DNA of 64,000 nt, taken from assembly GCA_013433145.1 (NCBI GenBank), contig CM024183.1, positions 2,694,501 through 2,758,500 of the forward strand. The letters are read 5' to 3'. A program made the translations under genes and the position numbers. The stretch is from Ascaris suum (Eukaryota > Nematoda > Chromadorea > Rhabditida > Ascarididae). This document shows positions 1 through 11,400 of the stretch, one piece after another. Under the pieces are notes generated by a model that did no database searches, was not told the origin of the DNA, and saw nothing but the letters and a program-made list of their open reading frames with translations. Numbering within the stretch: position 1 is the stretch's first letter; each line of letters starts with the position of its first letter.

Positions 1-663
1 ATGCGAAATCCGACGGGGTTAAACTCGAATATGCGGGCATGTCTTTAACTTCATTCCTGTGATTTACTACATCAGTTAGTATTCTTCGATCAAGGAGAGC
101 TTCTTGAGAAACATTCAAAGGGATCGCAGCTCTACCTCGAATTAGCCGGGAATTACGAAGCTTGATCTTTCGTTTTTAGACAGTAATTTGAGCATTGAAT
201 TACTCTGTAAAAGTAGAAAATTAAGCTGCCCATTTTACTGCTGAATTCTGAGGGCCTCCCAAGAAAGAATTCCGAGTAAGGCGTTTCAAGCAATGCACCT
301 TTCGCCTCTAAGGGAGGCTGTATAAAATGTTCATGAGAGGATATTATTGTAAGGTTGGTCACGTAAAAAGGGAAAAGATCCAAGCTCTTGAAGGGGTTCC
401 GGATTATTCGTGTAAAAATTATTCATATAAAGCACTTTATTCTGCTTGAGACGAATTCGGCGCATTTTGATTCGTTCTGGGAGGGCTATGATTTTTTTGT
501 GATAGCGAAGCTGTCAGCTGTGCAAAGACAGATTGGTGGCGAAAGGCCTTCGTTCTATCGGGACCCTATGTGGAAAGTGATAAATGTTAGAGAACTGCAA
601 GAAACATTCGCTATGCATCTGATTTTTAAACGAAAAGCCGCGAAATATGACGTTATTTTTCAG
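1..663. other. Upstream of first recognisable NRF exon; no gene assigned
   Basis: The missing 5' part of the NRF-like gene should lie to the left: its N-terminal secreted-type NRF domain and the exon carrying the acyltransferase-3 catalytic histidine. I read all three plus frames here and found nothing resembling the expected segment around the conserved histidine. The stretch is therefore probably intron, with the preceding exons outside the window. A plus-strand frame stays open from about 388 into the exon at 664, but its first ~90 codons do not look like the family and I treat them as intronic read-through. Confidence 0.5.
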
Positions 664-3600
664 CCGTATCTTGATAATCCGGTTGATTATCGACGTGATA
701 TTACCGGAAAGTTCTTCAATCAATGGATCTCCAACTTTCTTCTCACTGTGGATACGTTTCTTGTACTTGGTGGAACGGTAAACGCATATGGATTTTTCAG
801 AAAAGCTCAAGGAACAAGTGAGTATTAATGTCTCTAAACGAAAATTTTCTCAATGTCCCCAAACGAAAACAACAAGTGAGACTACGAATTCCGCTCCGGA
901 AGAGAAATACGAGAAGAGTTGAGGGAGGCTCAAGGAATGTGGGATTGATAAAATTTATTAACCTTTAAAAATGGGAGCATTTTAGAGATTGTTGAGATGT
1001 AGATTAAAAGGGTATATAAATATTTGATGGATGAATATGATTTAAAGGAAGGAAGCCAAGCTGGAGCTCGCTCAACTATTGGCTCAAGTTCTATCGGCAT
1101 CGTATTGTGCGACTTTGGCCAGCATATCTGTATACACTGCTTGGAGTTATATTCCTCTCGAGTTCGCACTATCATGCGTTATGGCCTGAGCTGGATCCTC
1201 TAATTCAATGTCGGCAACACTGGTGGGAAAACTTGCTGTTTATTAGCAGTTTATTCGAGAATCGCTGCATGCAGTGGACGTGGTGAGTAATTCAGACTTC
1301 CTTCTCAACAACGGGCTTTCGTATAATTTTAAGAATTTTTCTCCCTTTTCTCTAAATAAAAGGAGAAGAAATAATTTAACACTTCAGTCGGAATGCATTC
1401 ATGAGGCCGAAGGCGTGATTGTAAGTTGGAGTGGGATGTGGAACCTCGCAGGGAAATATTGAAGTGCTCCAGTTGAGGTGATTTCTCACATGAGACTAAT
1501 GCACTGAGCACATGTTCTTCTACAGACAATGGAAGATTACGGCAATGCACATCCATCCAATCCTGACAATTCTAGGTCTGTTCATAATTCTGTGAAGCTA
1601 TTTTCTCATATTCGATGAAAGTCATCGGAAATTCTGAGCAAGAATCTTCCCACTGCTTATTCTTATAATAAATGCAAAGATAATGCCATTCAAAAAGGGC
1701 TAATTCATGGAGAAAATTCATTGTGGGCGTATAAATATAGCATGAAATGAACACCGCTGTGTATATATGATGCTTTTTGATCAAGTCACTTCTCAATATC
1801 TATCGAACAAGCGCGACTTCCGCATCTGAATTTTATATGTTAGATAAGCTAAGCGAATTTTATCAACTCCTATTCCAGCCTGCAAATATAACATATAACC
1901 TAGTTTTTGCTTTGATTTGAGAGGAGGAAATAAGGAATTCAGGGCATTCCGTTCAAATCGAAGAAATTAAACGCAGACGTTGAGCTACCTCGCTTCTCGT
2001 AACTAACATTAGCAATGAACTAGATTCGGATTCATTGGATTTTTGATTTTGGGGTTTCTCGTAAGAGCTGAAAGAATGGAACCAAAATTGCTCCATTTTA
2101 AATTATAAATTTATCTCAACTTTACTGCCTGGCATCTTCCACAGAGTAAGTTGAGGAATTCTTCTTGAGGTATTCCCTTTCGACGACTCAGTTAAGTCAG
2201 GAAGTTTTTCAAGAAAGTGGAGCATTTCATTTTGTCTTGTTGAGGAGGACATTTGGAATCCTCTGACAACTGCCTAGTAATCAGGTCTGAAGCAATTAAT
2301 TCGTACTTTCCGATAATTAAATCCTCATTTTTGTCGTTTTACTGCAATGCTCCCATTCGAATTTGCAATTTTTCGTCTCTTTGGACTGAAAGGAAGCAAA
2401 AAGAGCATAACCTTTCACTTAAGAATCTGGAGAGGAAGGAATGAGAAGCACTCCATGTTTGGCTTCCTTATCCTTCCCAACCACCTCTTCTCAATCCTCT
2501 CCTCTCCATTCTTTCCACTTGGCAGCGTGATGTTGGAAAAAAATGGTGACCGATCAGTTCGTCGGACTACTTGTTGCAATAATCGTCACAACTCGATTCA
2601 TTCATATGAGCATGCGCAAGGAGCAAGCCAGGAGTCCGTCTGGCCGAGCGGTCTAAGGCGCTGCGTTCAGGTCGCAGTCTACTTCGGTAGGCGCAGGTTC
2701 GAATCCTGCGGCGGACAGAGTTTTAAAAAGCGCAACAACGTTGCATTGTAGGGCAGTTGTGTACTTGCTTTCTTACTGGGCTCTGTATATGATGTCACTG
2801 ATGGCAAAAAAAGTCGATTGGTGGCTTTGTGGTTATACTATCGGTAACGATGCGTATGAATTTGGCGTCTACAACATTATTGCAGAGTTTAGGCCATACA
2901 ATATGAAAATTCAGGTTAGTAAGCGGGTAATGTCAATGGAAAAATATGAAATATTGCAGGTATATTGGAACGGAGTTCATATTTTATTTATTATCGCCTA
3001 TATTTCTACTTACTCTGTTGAGGTGGAAAAATGTTGGCTTAGTGCTTTGCGCCTCAACGATACTAATCTCAGCGAGTCTTAGAGCATTCGCTATGATAGC
3101 TTATAATTTACCGCCTACTCAGCTAGGTTGGAATACGCCACCTTTATTCAACTCGAATTATATGGAGGTAAGTTGTCAGTTAATGTTTAGCTAACTTGTT
3201 TATGATGGTGAAAGGCTTTTGTTCGAGCATAGAACGTCAGCAAAATTTTATCAGCAGTACCAAGTTGGTTGTTCACCCATACTCCCCTCATCCCTCCTCT
3301 TAACCTCTCCTCCCCCACAATCAGTTTACTCCTCACTGCACCTTATTTCATTTCAGTAGATCCCATCTTCCTAAACTCTATGCTAAACCGTATGGTAGAA
3401 GAATGAATAGAGAGATAACATGCTGGTAGTGTGACTTCAAGGTCCCCTTCTTTATATGCCCCATCCTCTTCCACCGTTTCTCTTCTCTTTCCTCCGCTAT
3501 GTTTGCAGAAAACGAAATGTTGTGCAGATTTGACATAAGATATCGTAATATAATAAATGCTTTCAGCATTTTTCGCAAATGTATATTAAACCTCAATATC

Positions 3601-5605
3601 GAATTGGGCCATATATTGTTGGCATCGTTCTCGGATATTATCTCGTGCAGTTACGCAACACCGGCATCAAATATGGTCGGAAATTCATCGCTGTTGGATG
3701 GATATTTTCAACGGCTGCAGGATTGATATCTGTCTATGGTCTCTATCCCGTACTTCAGGTAATCTCTCGTTCATTTTTCTCATTCTCATCGTTTTTTGCA
3801 GGTGTTTGTAAGGAAGTCGACTAATTTTATCTGTTTTTACTTGAAGAAAAAAAAGATTTCATAGACGAGTGGAAATCTGTCTCTTTCCTATTGAGTTATT
3901 TTAGTCTCCTAATATCAAGCTCATTCTCAATAACTCTCAGTTCTTTCAAAAACGCATTTATTGTTATACTTCATCGTTAAAAAACTGACAGAATGGTAAG
4001 GAAAAAAAGAAGAGAAATGGGCAATATATGTAAATGATGTCGATTGAGATTGAACCATCGAGGGAGAGATGAATTCGTTTTGTAAGCGGGACAAGGAGAA
4101 ATTTCTAAGTGAACCTTCAGTCGAAGAAATTCGTAAGTTTGCGCACAGATGTCCAGCTCCGTCTATTTGCTTCCTTCTATCGAATGCAACGTTCATTTAA
4201 AAAATCGCCCCTACGCATTGTTCTTCAAAAGCACTCTATAGGAATTTTCAACAACGGTAGCGAATTGTAAGGTCGATTTCTTTTATTGTTGACGCATATT
4301 TTAAATCGATTTTGCAGTCCTATTTTCTCTATCAGAAATCTCATTGCAACAATTTCTTCAATAGGCTTTTTCCGTTTTTTTCAAAACATTTTCGTTAGCG
4401 TTGCGTAAAATTATATTTTCTGTTTTTCGATTTCAATTTTATTATTTAATTGAAGAAGCTAAATTTCAATGAGTTCATAATTGCTGTATTCGCTTCAGGG
4501 TTGGAACTGGCCGGTCTATTATGTGATCTATGGTGCATTTCATCGAACTTTATTTGCTCTTGCAATAGCATGGATAATCTTTGCGTGTCACTGCGGTTAT
4601 GGCGGTATTGTTAATCGTCTTCTCAGTTTCTCAGTCTTCATTCCACTCTCTGCTCTCTGCTATTCGGTTAGTTGTTTTGTGCGCATCTCTATAAAGGTTT
4701 CAGATGTTAGCGTTTAGATGAAAGAATGGCCACGAAGGTATAGGGATTAGTGTTGATGAAGTTATGGACAATTAAGGACTGGGGGAACGGAGGGGTGAAA
4801 TTTCTTATCTAGTTTGAGGTTTTCAATTTTTCATGAAAATATCACCATTTTGGTTACTTTTTCAACTGAAGCGCTTCAAAAAATTAGTTTGCAAATGTGT
4901 TTTGTCCTCTCCAACTCGTAACTATATATTCAAAATATTCACCGACTTATTTTTACTAAATTTTTTGCGTTTTTCATATTGAACTATTGCGAAAGTATTG
5001 CAGAGAAACCTATATTAAACTGCATTCCAGTTGCAATGCATTCCAATGAACCTCAGCTGTTGAGCGTTTATGGTCTAATAGCCGATCTGAACATTACTCG
5101 CGATTAGTTGATCTCCGTCTTTTTGAAAAATCGTTTCGTAAATCTAAAATTTTGAAACTTTTACAGAAATAATTTATTTCATAATTGTTTTGCAAAAATT
5201 TGCAAACCGATGCAAAAGTAATTTGCAGAAATATTTCGTAATTTAATCAGTGCAATATTTACAATTTAAGCCTTTATATGGAATAAAACTGTAAGCCTTT
5301 ATATCATGTCATGAATTTAGTAATGCTAAGCATTCTTGCAGGTATACCTCAGTCACATGCCGGTTATATTCGCCACATTTCTGCAATTACCTTTCCCATA
5401 TAAATATGTGGGAAAAATTCCAATACTTATGCATTGTGTTGTTCGTCTATTTCTTGCCTATATTCTTGGATTACAATGCTCAATGTTATCCGAGTTACCA
5501 GCCATTAATGTTGAACGTGTTTTATTGGCACGTAAGCGTAGTGAACAAGTTAAAACCATCTCTCACAATGAACACTGTCTGTCTTCTATAAGTTCGACAA
5601 CATAG
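664..5605 (+). CDS. NRF-6-like multi-pass acyltransferase (acyltransferase 3 family), 5' partial
   Basis: Six exons read in one frame: 664-817, 1048-1282, 2960-3167, 3567-3758, 4499-4666 and 5342-5605 (stop TAG). Phases agree at every junction, giving 406 residues. Acceptors are mostly TTTCAG/TTGCAG; the one at 1047 (TTTAAAG) is weak and that boundary could shift. Family signatures in order are a first membrane helix with VDTFLVLGG, then RIVRLWPAY, HWWENLLF, MQWTWYIGTEF, YRIGPYIVGI, AWIIFACHCGYGG and VYLSHMP; about eight or nine hydrophobic helices are visible. In this family NRF-6 and relatives are membrane proteins linked to transport or uptake of lipids and drugs in nematodes; the exact reaction is not established. 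The catalytic histidine would be upstream of the window. The gene converges on the receptor gene at 8451. A good GTAAGC donor at 5532 in the last exon leaves room for a different C-terminus. The family call is firm; the substrate is unknown. Confidence 0.93.
2634..2717 (+). tRNA. tRNA-Leu (anticodon CAG)
   Basis: The class II cloverleaf is complete. The acceptor stem GTCCGTC pairs with GGCGGAC, with one G-T pair, and is followed by discriminator A at 2717. The D arm starts TGGCCGAGCGG, matching the A box. The anticodon stem CTGCG/CGCAG closes a 7-nt loop with CAG at 2668-2670. The long variable arm CTAC-TTCG-GTAG is typical of tRNA-Leu, and the T arm holds the B box GGTTCGAATCC. No intron is present. 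It lies in the 1.7-kb second intron of the NRF-like gene on the same strand, so RNA polymerase III and host-gene transcription run in the same direction. Confidence 0.97.
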
Positions 5606-7776
5606 AGCAACTTATTTCCTGCAATTATTTCTAGACCATAGTTCATGCTAAGTGACACATTCATGTGCACTGATATTGTCCTTAGAGGTAGCAGAACCCT
5701 TTGCAGAAACCCACAATGATAACCTGCTATGGCGTTGTGTAATCATCGATGAAATCAAAACCGCACAAAACATTGAAATTTGCAAGAGAGCAATACACAG
5801 TATCCTTAAATTTGCAATTTTACTAGCAAACAATTTAATTCCAGAAATGCAAAAAATTTGACTGTTATCAGTTGTTGGTGCAGAAAACTTCTCGATCGCG
5901 TTATTTCCGCGTTTTTTTTTTTGCAAATGATTGCACATGATCGCATGGCATCATATATTTTACGAATCTCATATTTTCCTCACTTCTTAAATTAATTTTT
6001 TTTTTGTGCTGTTTATCTATCTCACTTTGCTATGCTCTAATAGGATATTCGTAATGAAATGAGATATTGAAATAATGCTTGCTATTGAAAATATTACTTG
6101 AAATTGCAACTATTACATGCATATAATCGACAAGAATTTGCAACAAATTGCAATTGCACGAATATATTATTATCTAATAAGTTAGCGATGATGTCGCCAT
6201 TATCGAATGCGTTAAAGATAAGCTTATTTGAATTTCTTATTTAATATCCGGTGAAGGAATCGGCGAACAAAGAAGTCTTCTAATTGACAATTAATGTAAT
6301 GTGTCAATGGTTAGTTGCTGCAGGAAATGAAATCAAGTTCAAAACTGGGGGAGAGTGCTTTTTCGTCATTTGCATCAAAGGTTCAATTGTAGTGATGAAA
6401 GAAGAAAGATTCGGCAATAACTGATCGCATTCGTTTTTCTTTCAAATCGTTACTTTGAATATAAGTATGTGAGCTAAACAATGGAAACCTAATGAGTGTA
6501 ATTTCAATAATTGCACCTAAATAAGGTTCCTTAACTCTTAGAAAAGGGTGAAAGAGAGCGCTGAAATGAAATTCTCATCATTGACTCATGAAACAAAGCA
6601 TTTTAACAGAACACATACAACTATATGTTGCTGCCGTAAAATTGGGAAAAAATAAAGATGCTTCCTTCCTATAAGAGATTTTATTGTAATATTCAACTGA
6701 AAGGTTGACTATCCAAGAAGATATACTGTGATGGATAATTGTAATTAATATGCATATTTTCTTGATGCATATAAATTTCCAGTTTTCAAAACAGAACATT
6801 TTGCCTCTGAACCATCAGATAAAATACTACAGGTGAACATGAAGCATTTCCGATTGTAAGATTTAACCTTGCTCGACCACTATTACACAAGATGAAAGAG
6901 ACAGGCTTCGCTATGATAAATTAAACGTATTGTACGAATGGAGCATGTAGGTAAAACAGCTTTTATATACTTCACAGAATTTATAAGGTAAGAGTAAAGT
7001 AGAGTGAGGTGTGATTTAAAGACTTTGTTATAGCGACGTCAACATCACATCAACAGCATTACGACAAATTAATCCTTGTGCGATTCAAGTAATCGGATTT
7101 CATGTTCTGTGCAGTATTTCTTTTTTCTAGTCTTAGCTTCCTTTCATCCTATTTTTGTCACTCGTCACAGCAGTATTTCTGAGAACAGAGCGAATAAAAA
7201 CACATAAAGGCTTTAAAAAGCTCAGTTCAGGTGGCGCAACTGTCGCGTCTGCGTCACATATATCGACATATATGCAAAATATATGTAAAAATGCAGACAT
7301 TTTTGCAAGTAATAGATACAATATTAGGAAAATGGATTTGTTCATAAATGATGAGATCGATCGGTGTAACACATTAAATGAAGGCTAAACTAATGAATTT
7401 GCTGAACACATGCTATGCAAAGTTGGAACATTACCATCAAAAGCAAATTCGATTAACGATAAGTGAATTTTAATGCCACAAAAATTCTGCGACATGATAA
7501 CGTTTTTGGATTTCATTCAATTTCATCGATGAGTTCGCTCAGAAATAACGAAAGAATTTCACGAAAATCGTTTTCATTAATTGTCGTTTTATTGGATTTA
7601 AAGTTCACTGTTATCTCTGCTTCAAAAATTGCAAATAATTTCATAATTGCAGGTAATACTTGTGATTTTTTTGCAATAAAAGATGTTATTTACTGCAGAA
7701 ATGATGAAAATCTACGTTCAAAAATTCCTTGTAAAAGGCAACAATGCTCATAGAAGGTAATGCAATGCAATGTGAT

Positions 7777-7993
7777 ATAGTTTATAGTAATCCTCGTTCT
7801 GAATACTCTCCATCCAATTTTTGAAATTACAGCGTTAGGATTGAATTTCATTGAGGAACTTCAAAATTCTCATCCTTTCCTCACCGCTTCCGAACGCCTA
7901 CATCATTTTCGTGCTGTCGCGATTGTGATTCAGGTCCCACTCTTCGCTTTCCTTCTATCTGCGCTACACATTGCATTGCAAAGTTTACAATAA
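7777..7993 (+). CDS. Coding-like segment, possible extra 3' exon; unassigned
   Basis: An open plus frame without an ATG runs from just after a TAG to TAA at 7991-7993. A splice acceptor (AAATTACAG) ends at 7832, and an exon from 7833 would need a phase-1 donor. The GTAAGC at 5532 in the last NRF-like exon is exactly phase 1, so the two could join as an alternative C-terminus. The peptide includes FIEELQ, LTASERLHHFR and a hydrophobic end. A weaker alternative uses the GT at 7934 and a TTTTGCAG acceptor near 8056. I recognise no domain, and chance is a real possibility. Confidence 0.22.
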
Positions 7994-8406
7994 TGGAGGA
8001 TTGTAAATTCCCTTCATTCACCATCCATCACACACTAACTATCCCTAATTTTGCAGGATTGTTGTCGGTGCTTGTTCGCCAATGCTTTTCATACTGTCGC
8101 TCTTCCCGTTTGTTGCGTAACCAGCTTTCCGCACGTATCAATATGTGATTAAATGTATGTCTGAAAGAAAGCATTTATACCATATCACGAGTATTATTGA
8201 TTAATAAGCTGCTGCCATCTATATCAACTTGAATCTAAGCGATGCGACGCTTTTAAATTTTGATGAGTAAATTATGGATCTTCATGCAGTTCTTTATATA
8301 AAACTACGAGATTAATTTCAAGAGGTGTTGTAGATGAAATCTTTCCAAGGAAATTACAAAGGGAGCAGTTGCTTATCACCACCCCTCATCCGAATGCAAC
8401 GTTGAT

Positions 8407-8412
8407 TTTATT
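8407..8412 (-). promoter_or_regulatory. Polyadenylation signal AATAAA of the GPCR gene
   Basis: The plus strand reads TTTATT, so the minus strand carries AATAAA, starting about 39 nt beyond the receptor's TAA stop at 8451-8453. Nematode 3' UTRs are often this short. The signal supports that stop as the true end rather than a further splice at the weak GTGTGC just before it. Confidence 0.7.
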
Positions 8413-8450
8413 TCAGGAATATGCTACTTGGATTGCCCCCTTTCGAAAAG

Positions 8451-11400
8451 TTAAGTTGCACACCTATATCTGGAGCTCATCATGCAATACAAGACGCAGT
8501 CAACACTGCAATTTATCAATGACATTAGATCTAGAACGTCACCAACGTTCACATATATAAATCGATGTACATCCGCCGTATAAACACCTGCAACAGTTCT
8601 CATAAAATCTCTTAAATTACACTTGAAGAAACTCTGAGCATCAGAAGGATGAAATAATATTAGCGCTGAGCTACTTAGTTAAATGACTGCTTGAAACAAA
8701 TACATTGCAATCTTCATAAACGCAGTCGCGCTGCAATATAACAAAACGACAACTGAAAACTCATGAATTTGCTGAAATCTTCCAACGAAACTTGCAGCGG
8801 TGTTGACGTGTTGCCTTTTCGTAGAGAAGAGTGGAGGAGGGACAACGTAGTAGTTGATCTTTAAAAAACAGATTTGAATAATGGAGTAGGGTTTTTTTGT
8901 GGGTTTTCTCCAACAAATATATGGAAAAAGCTCGAAAGTAGTAAAAAACCTGTGAATGAACCGCTCAACGTAGAAATATCGAGAAAAAATTAAGAAAAAA
9001 GAGAGAAATCCATGAAGATAAAATATATCTAGACACTAATCTATACTATCCGTTGGTTACGATTAAATATACATTAGCGTCTTATAAATAGTTGAAATTT
9101 ATCAAACCTCGGGTACGTAAACACTTCCACACCATAGATGGCGCAATTCGAAAGTGAGAAAAATGGACAAATGTAATAAGTTAGTATTCAGTAATAACTG
9201 CACAAGGTCTACTGTATTAGTGATCCTCTTTAAAATATTTTTCTCTTTCTGGTTTGATTCACTCCCAAAGCACAACATATTTTTTCATGTGACATAAAAA
9301 ACACATATTTCCCTTCTCCATTATTCTTGTTCACCTCTTATCCCCGCCGAATGTCCATCCTTTTTAAACGTTGTGATTGCGATAAGCATCTGTCTTCTGA
9401 ATGAGAAACTACAGTAATATCTTTGTTGAAACAACTCACCGTTAAGGAGTGCAAGGAATCCCTGAGGCAATTCAGTGGCAAGAAAAACAGAAATCATAAT
9501 CACCAGCATATAGGTTGTTTTATCGGGAACCACAGTTTTCCTCATATGCTTACGAAAACTCTTTGAGTAGAGATCATTACGTTTAATATCCGTATCGCGC
9601 AATTTCGACACCAATGCAAATGTAAACCATAAGAGTAGAACACAAGGGACCGCCTGAAATATAATGCATCGGTAGATTAAACACTGCAATCACCCATTTA
9701 TTTTGATCCTTTTTAGTTAATGATCTAAAGGGAAATTTATTATAAAAGAACAAATTGCACAATTGATTGAGTAATATTGCTAGGTGGTGAAAGTCGAGCG
9801 ATGCAAATGACTTTTTTATGAGCGAAGAGAGGAAAAAGAAGTGAAATCATAAGTTTTTTTTGAATGATCGAAGCGACTTTATTACTTACTTCTTTTCATT
9901 TTGGAACATTTTCAAATTGATAATGAAGTTTTTATAAAATGTTGTAAAGAACGTAACAATGCATTCAATCATCGCTATTATGAGTCACATTCAACGTTAA
10001 ACTCATCGCGTTTCATCGAAAAAGCTGTCCCACTTCTCTCTATGATTAGATAGGTAATTTCCCATTCTTTTCCCAAGAATTCCTCTCCCCAGTCGCGAAG
10101 TCGCGAAGATGACACTTTCCTTCCTCATTGGCCACCTCTTTTCCTCCTCCACACATAATTTCTCCATAGTACCTTCATCGTTTCCTCTTCCCTTAATATT
10201 TCAACACGCGAACGAAAATATGTACAAATAATGAAATTTTATTAATCGTTTCTCCATTGCTCAAAGCAGTTTCAACTCTTAGCACAGACAAAATGGACGC
10301 AAAAATTCGACGTGTGAAATGAAAATCTTCACTTCAAATTTGAGCAGAAAACTGCTCGATGAAGGAACCGATTGTACTTCACTATCGATAGACAAATGTA
10401 AAATTCAGGAGGAGCTAGTTTCCCTCAAAAATACTTTTTTGTTGCAATCTGCTGTAATGCTGTAATGCGAGCCAAAATTTGAATCCGACTTACAAAAAAC
10501 GTAAATATTCCCCACAGTTATTTCCAACCATTGCTTTTCGTAGTGTTCTATTCATATGCAAGGACTTATATCTTGTTTTATCACTTTTACACATTATTCT
10601 GGCTTGGTGAGAGGATTGGACTCAGGTCCTTTGCATTTCAGTGAGCCGCATTAGCCAATACTACATAAACGTACCGTTAAGGGTAGAAAAGTTTATCAAT
10701 GAGAACTGAAGCATGCAAGGAGAAATTATACGAACCAACCTTAAGAAATATGGCAGTGAGCCAAAGATTGAATTGAAAAAGTGAACAAGCATCTTCTACC
10801 ATATCCAATGTGTACAATTCTTTTGCTATTAAGGTAGCTGGCTCGGATACTAAAGGCAAAATTTTGAGTGGCATCTTTACTATTCTATGCACAAGCATCG
10901 TCGGGATACATAGAATAGAGACTACAATCGTGCAGACACCGAATAGTTTCCTGGAAAAGCAAAGCGTTGACAAATGCTGCATCACTTTTGAAATGATACA
11001 TTCTGATACCCTCATGCATGCACTCAACAAATGCCCTCTACGCCTCTTATCTAATCAGCAGCAGTTTAAGCAAATATGGTAAGAAGGAATAGACGTGTAC
11101 CGCATTAGATTGAACAGACCTCTCCGCCTTCCGCCGTCCCCCCCCCCCTCCACCCAAGAAAACTTCCAAAGAGAGGAAAATTTACTCCAAGAGAAAACGC
11201 CTTTAATTGTGTTTAAACGATCGAGATAAGATACAATAAAGGATCCGTTGCATTTATTTAAGAAAATGGCATAGTTCAGCGGCACTCAAGCTGAACGAAT
11301 TGAAGCAAAAAGTTATTTTTGGCAAAGTATGGAGGTACTCACCGTGAAATTGTTCGAGCATAAGTAGAGAGGAATTAAAAACCTCTTAATGGGAATTCTT

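Larger units (their letters stand above)
5606..8450. other. Region between convergent genes
   Basis: This is AT-rich sequence between the stop of the NRF-like gene and the 3' end of the minus-strand receptor gene. It holds many short TGCAA-rich runs and no tRNA. I found no obvious AATAAA for the NRF-like gene close to its stop. The only stretch that reads like protein is near 7777-7993, listed separately. The receptor's polyadenylation signal lies at 8407-8412. Confidence 0.6.

Noticed and set aside
388..663. Open frame upstream of the first NRF-like exon
   Set aside because: A TTTTTCAG acceptor at 663 starts the family-like sequence; the upstream text does not resemble the family.
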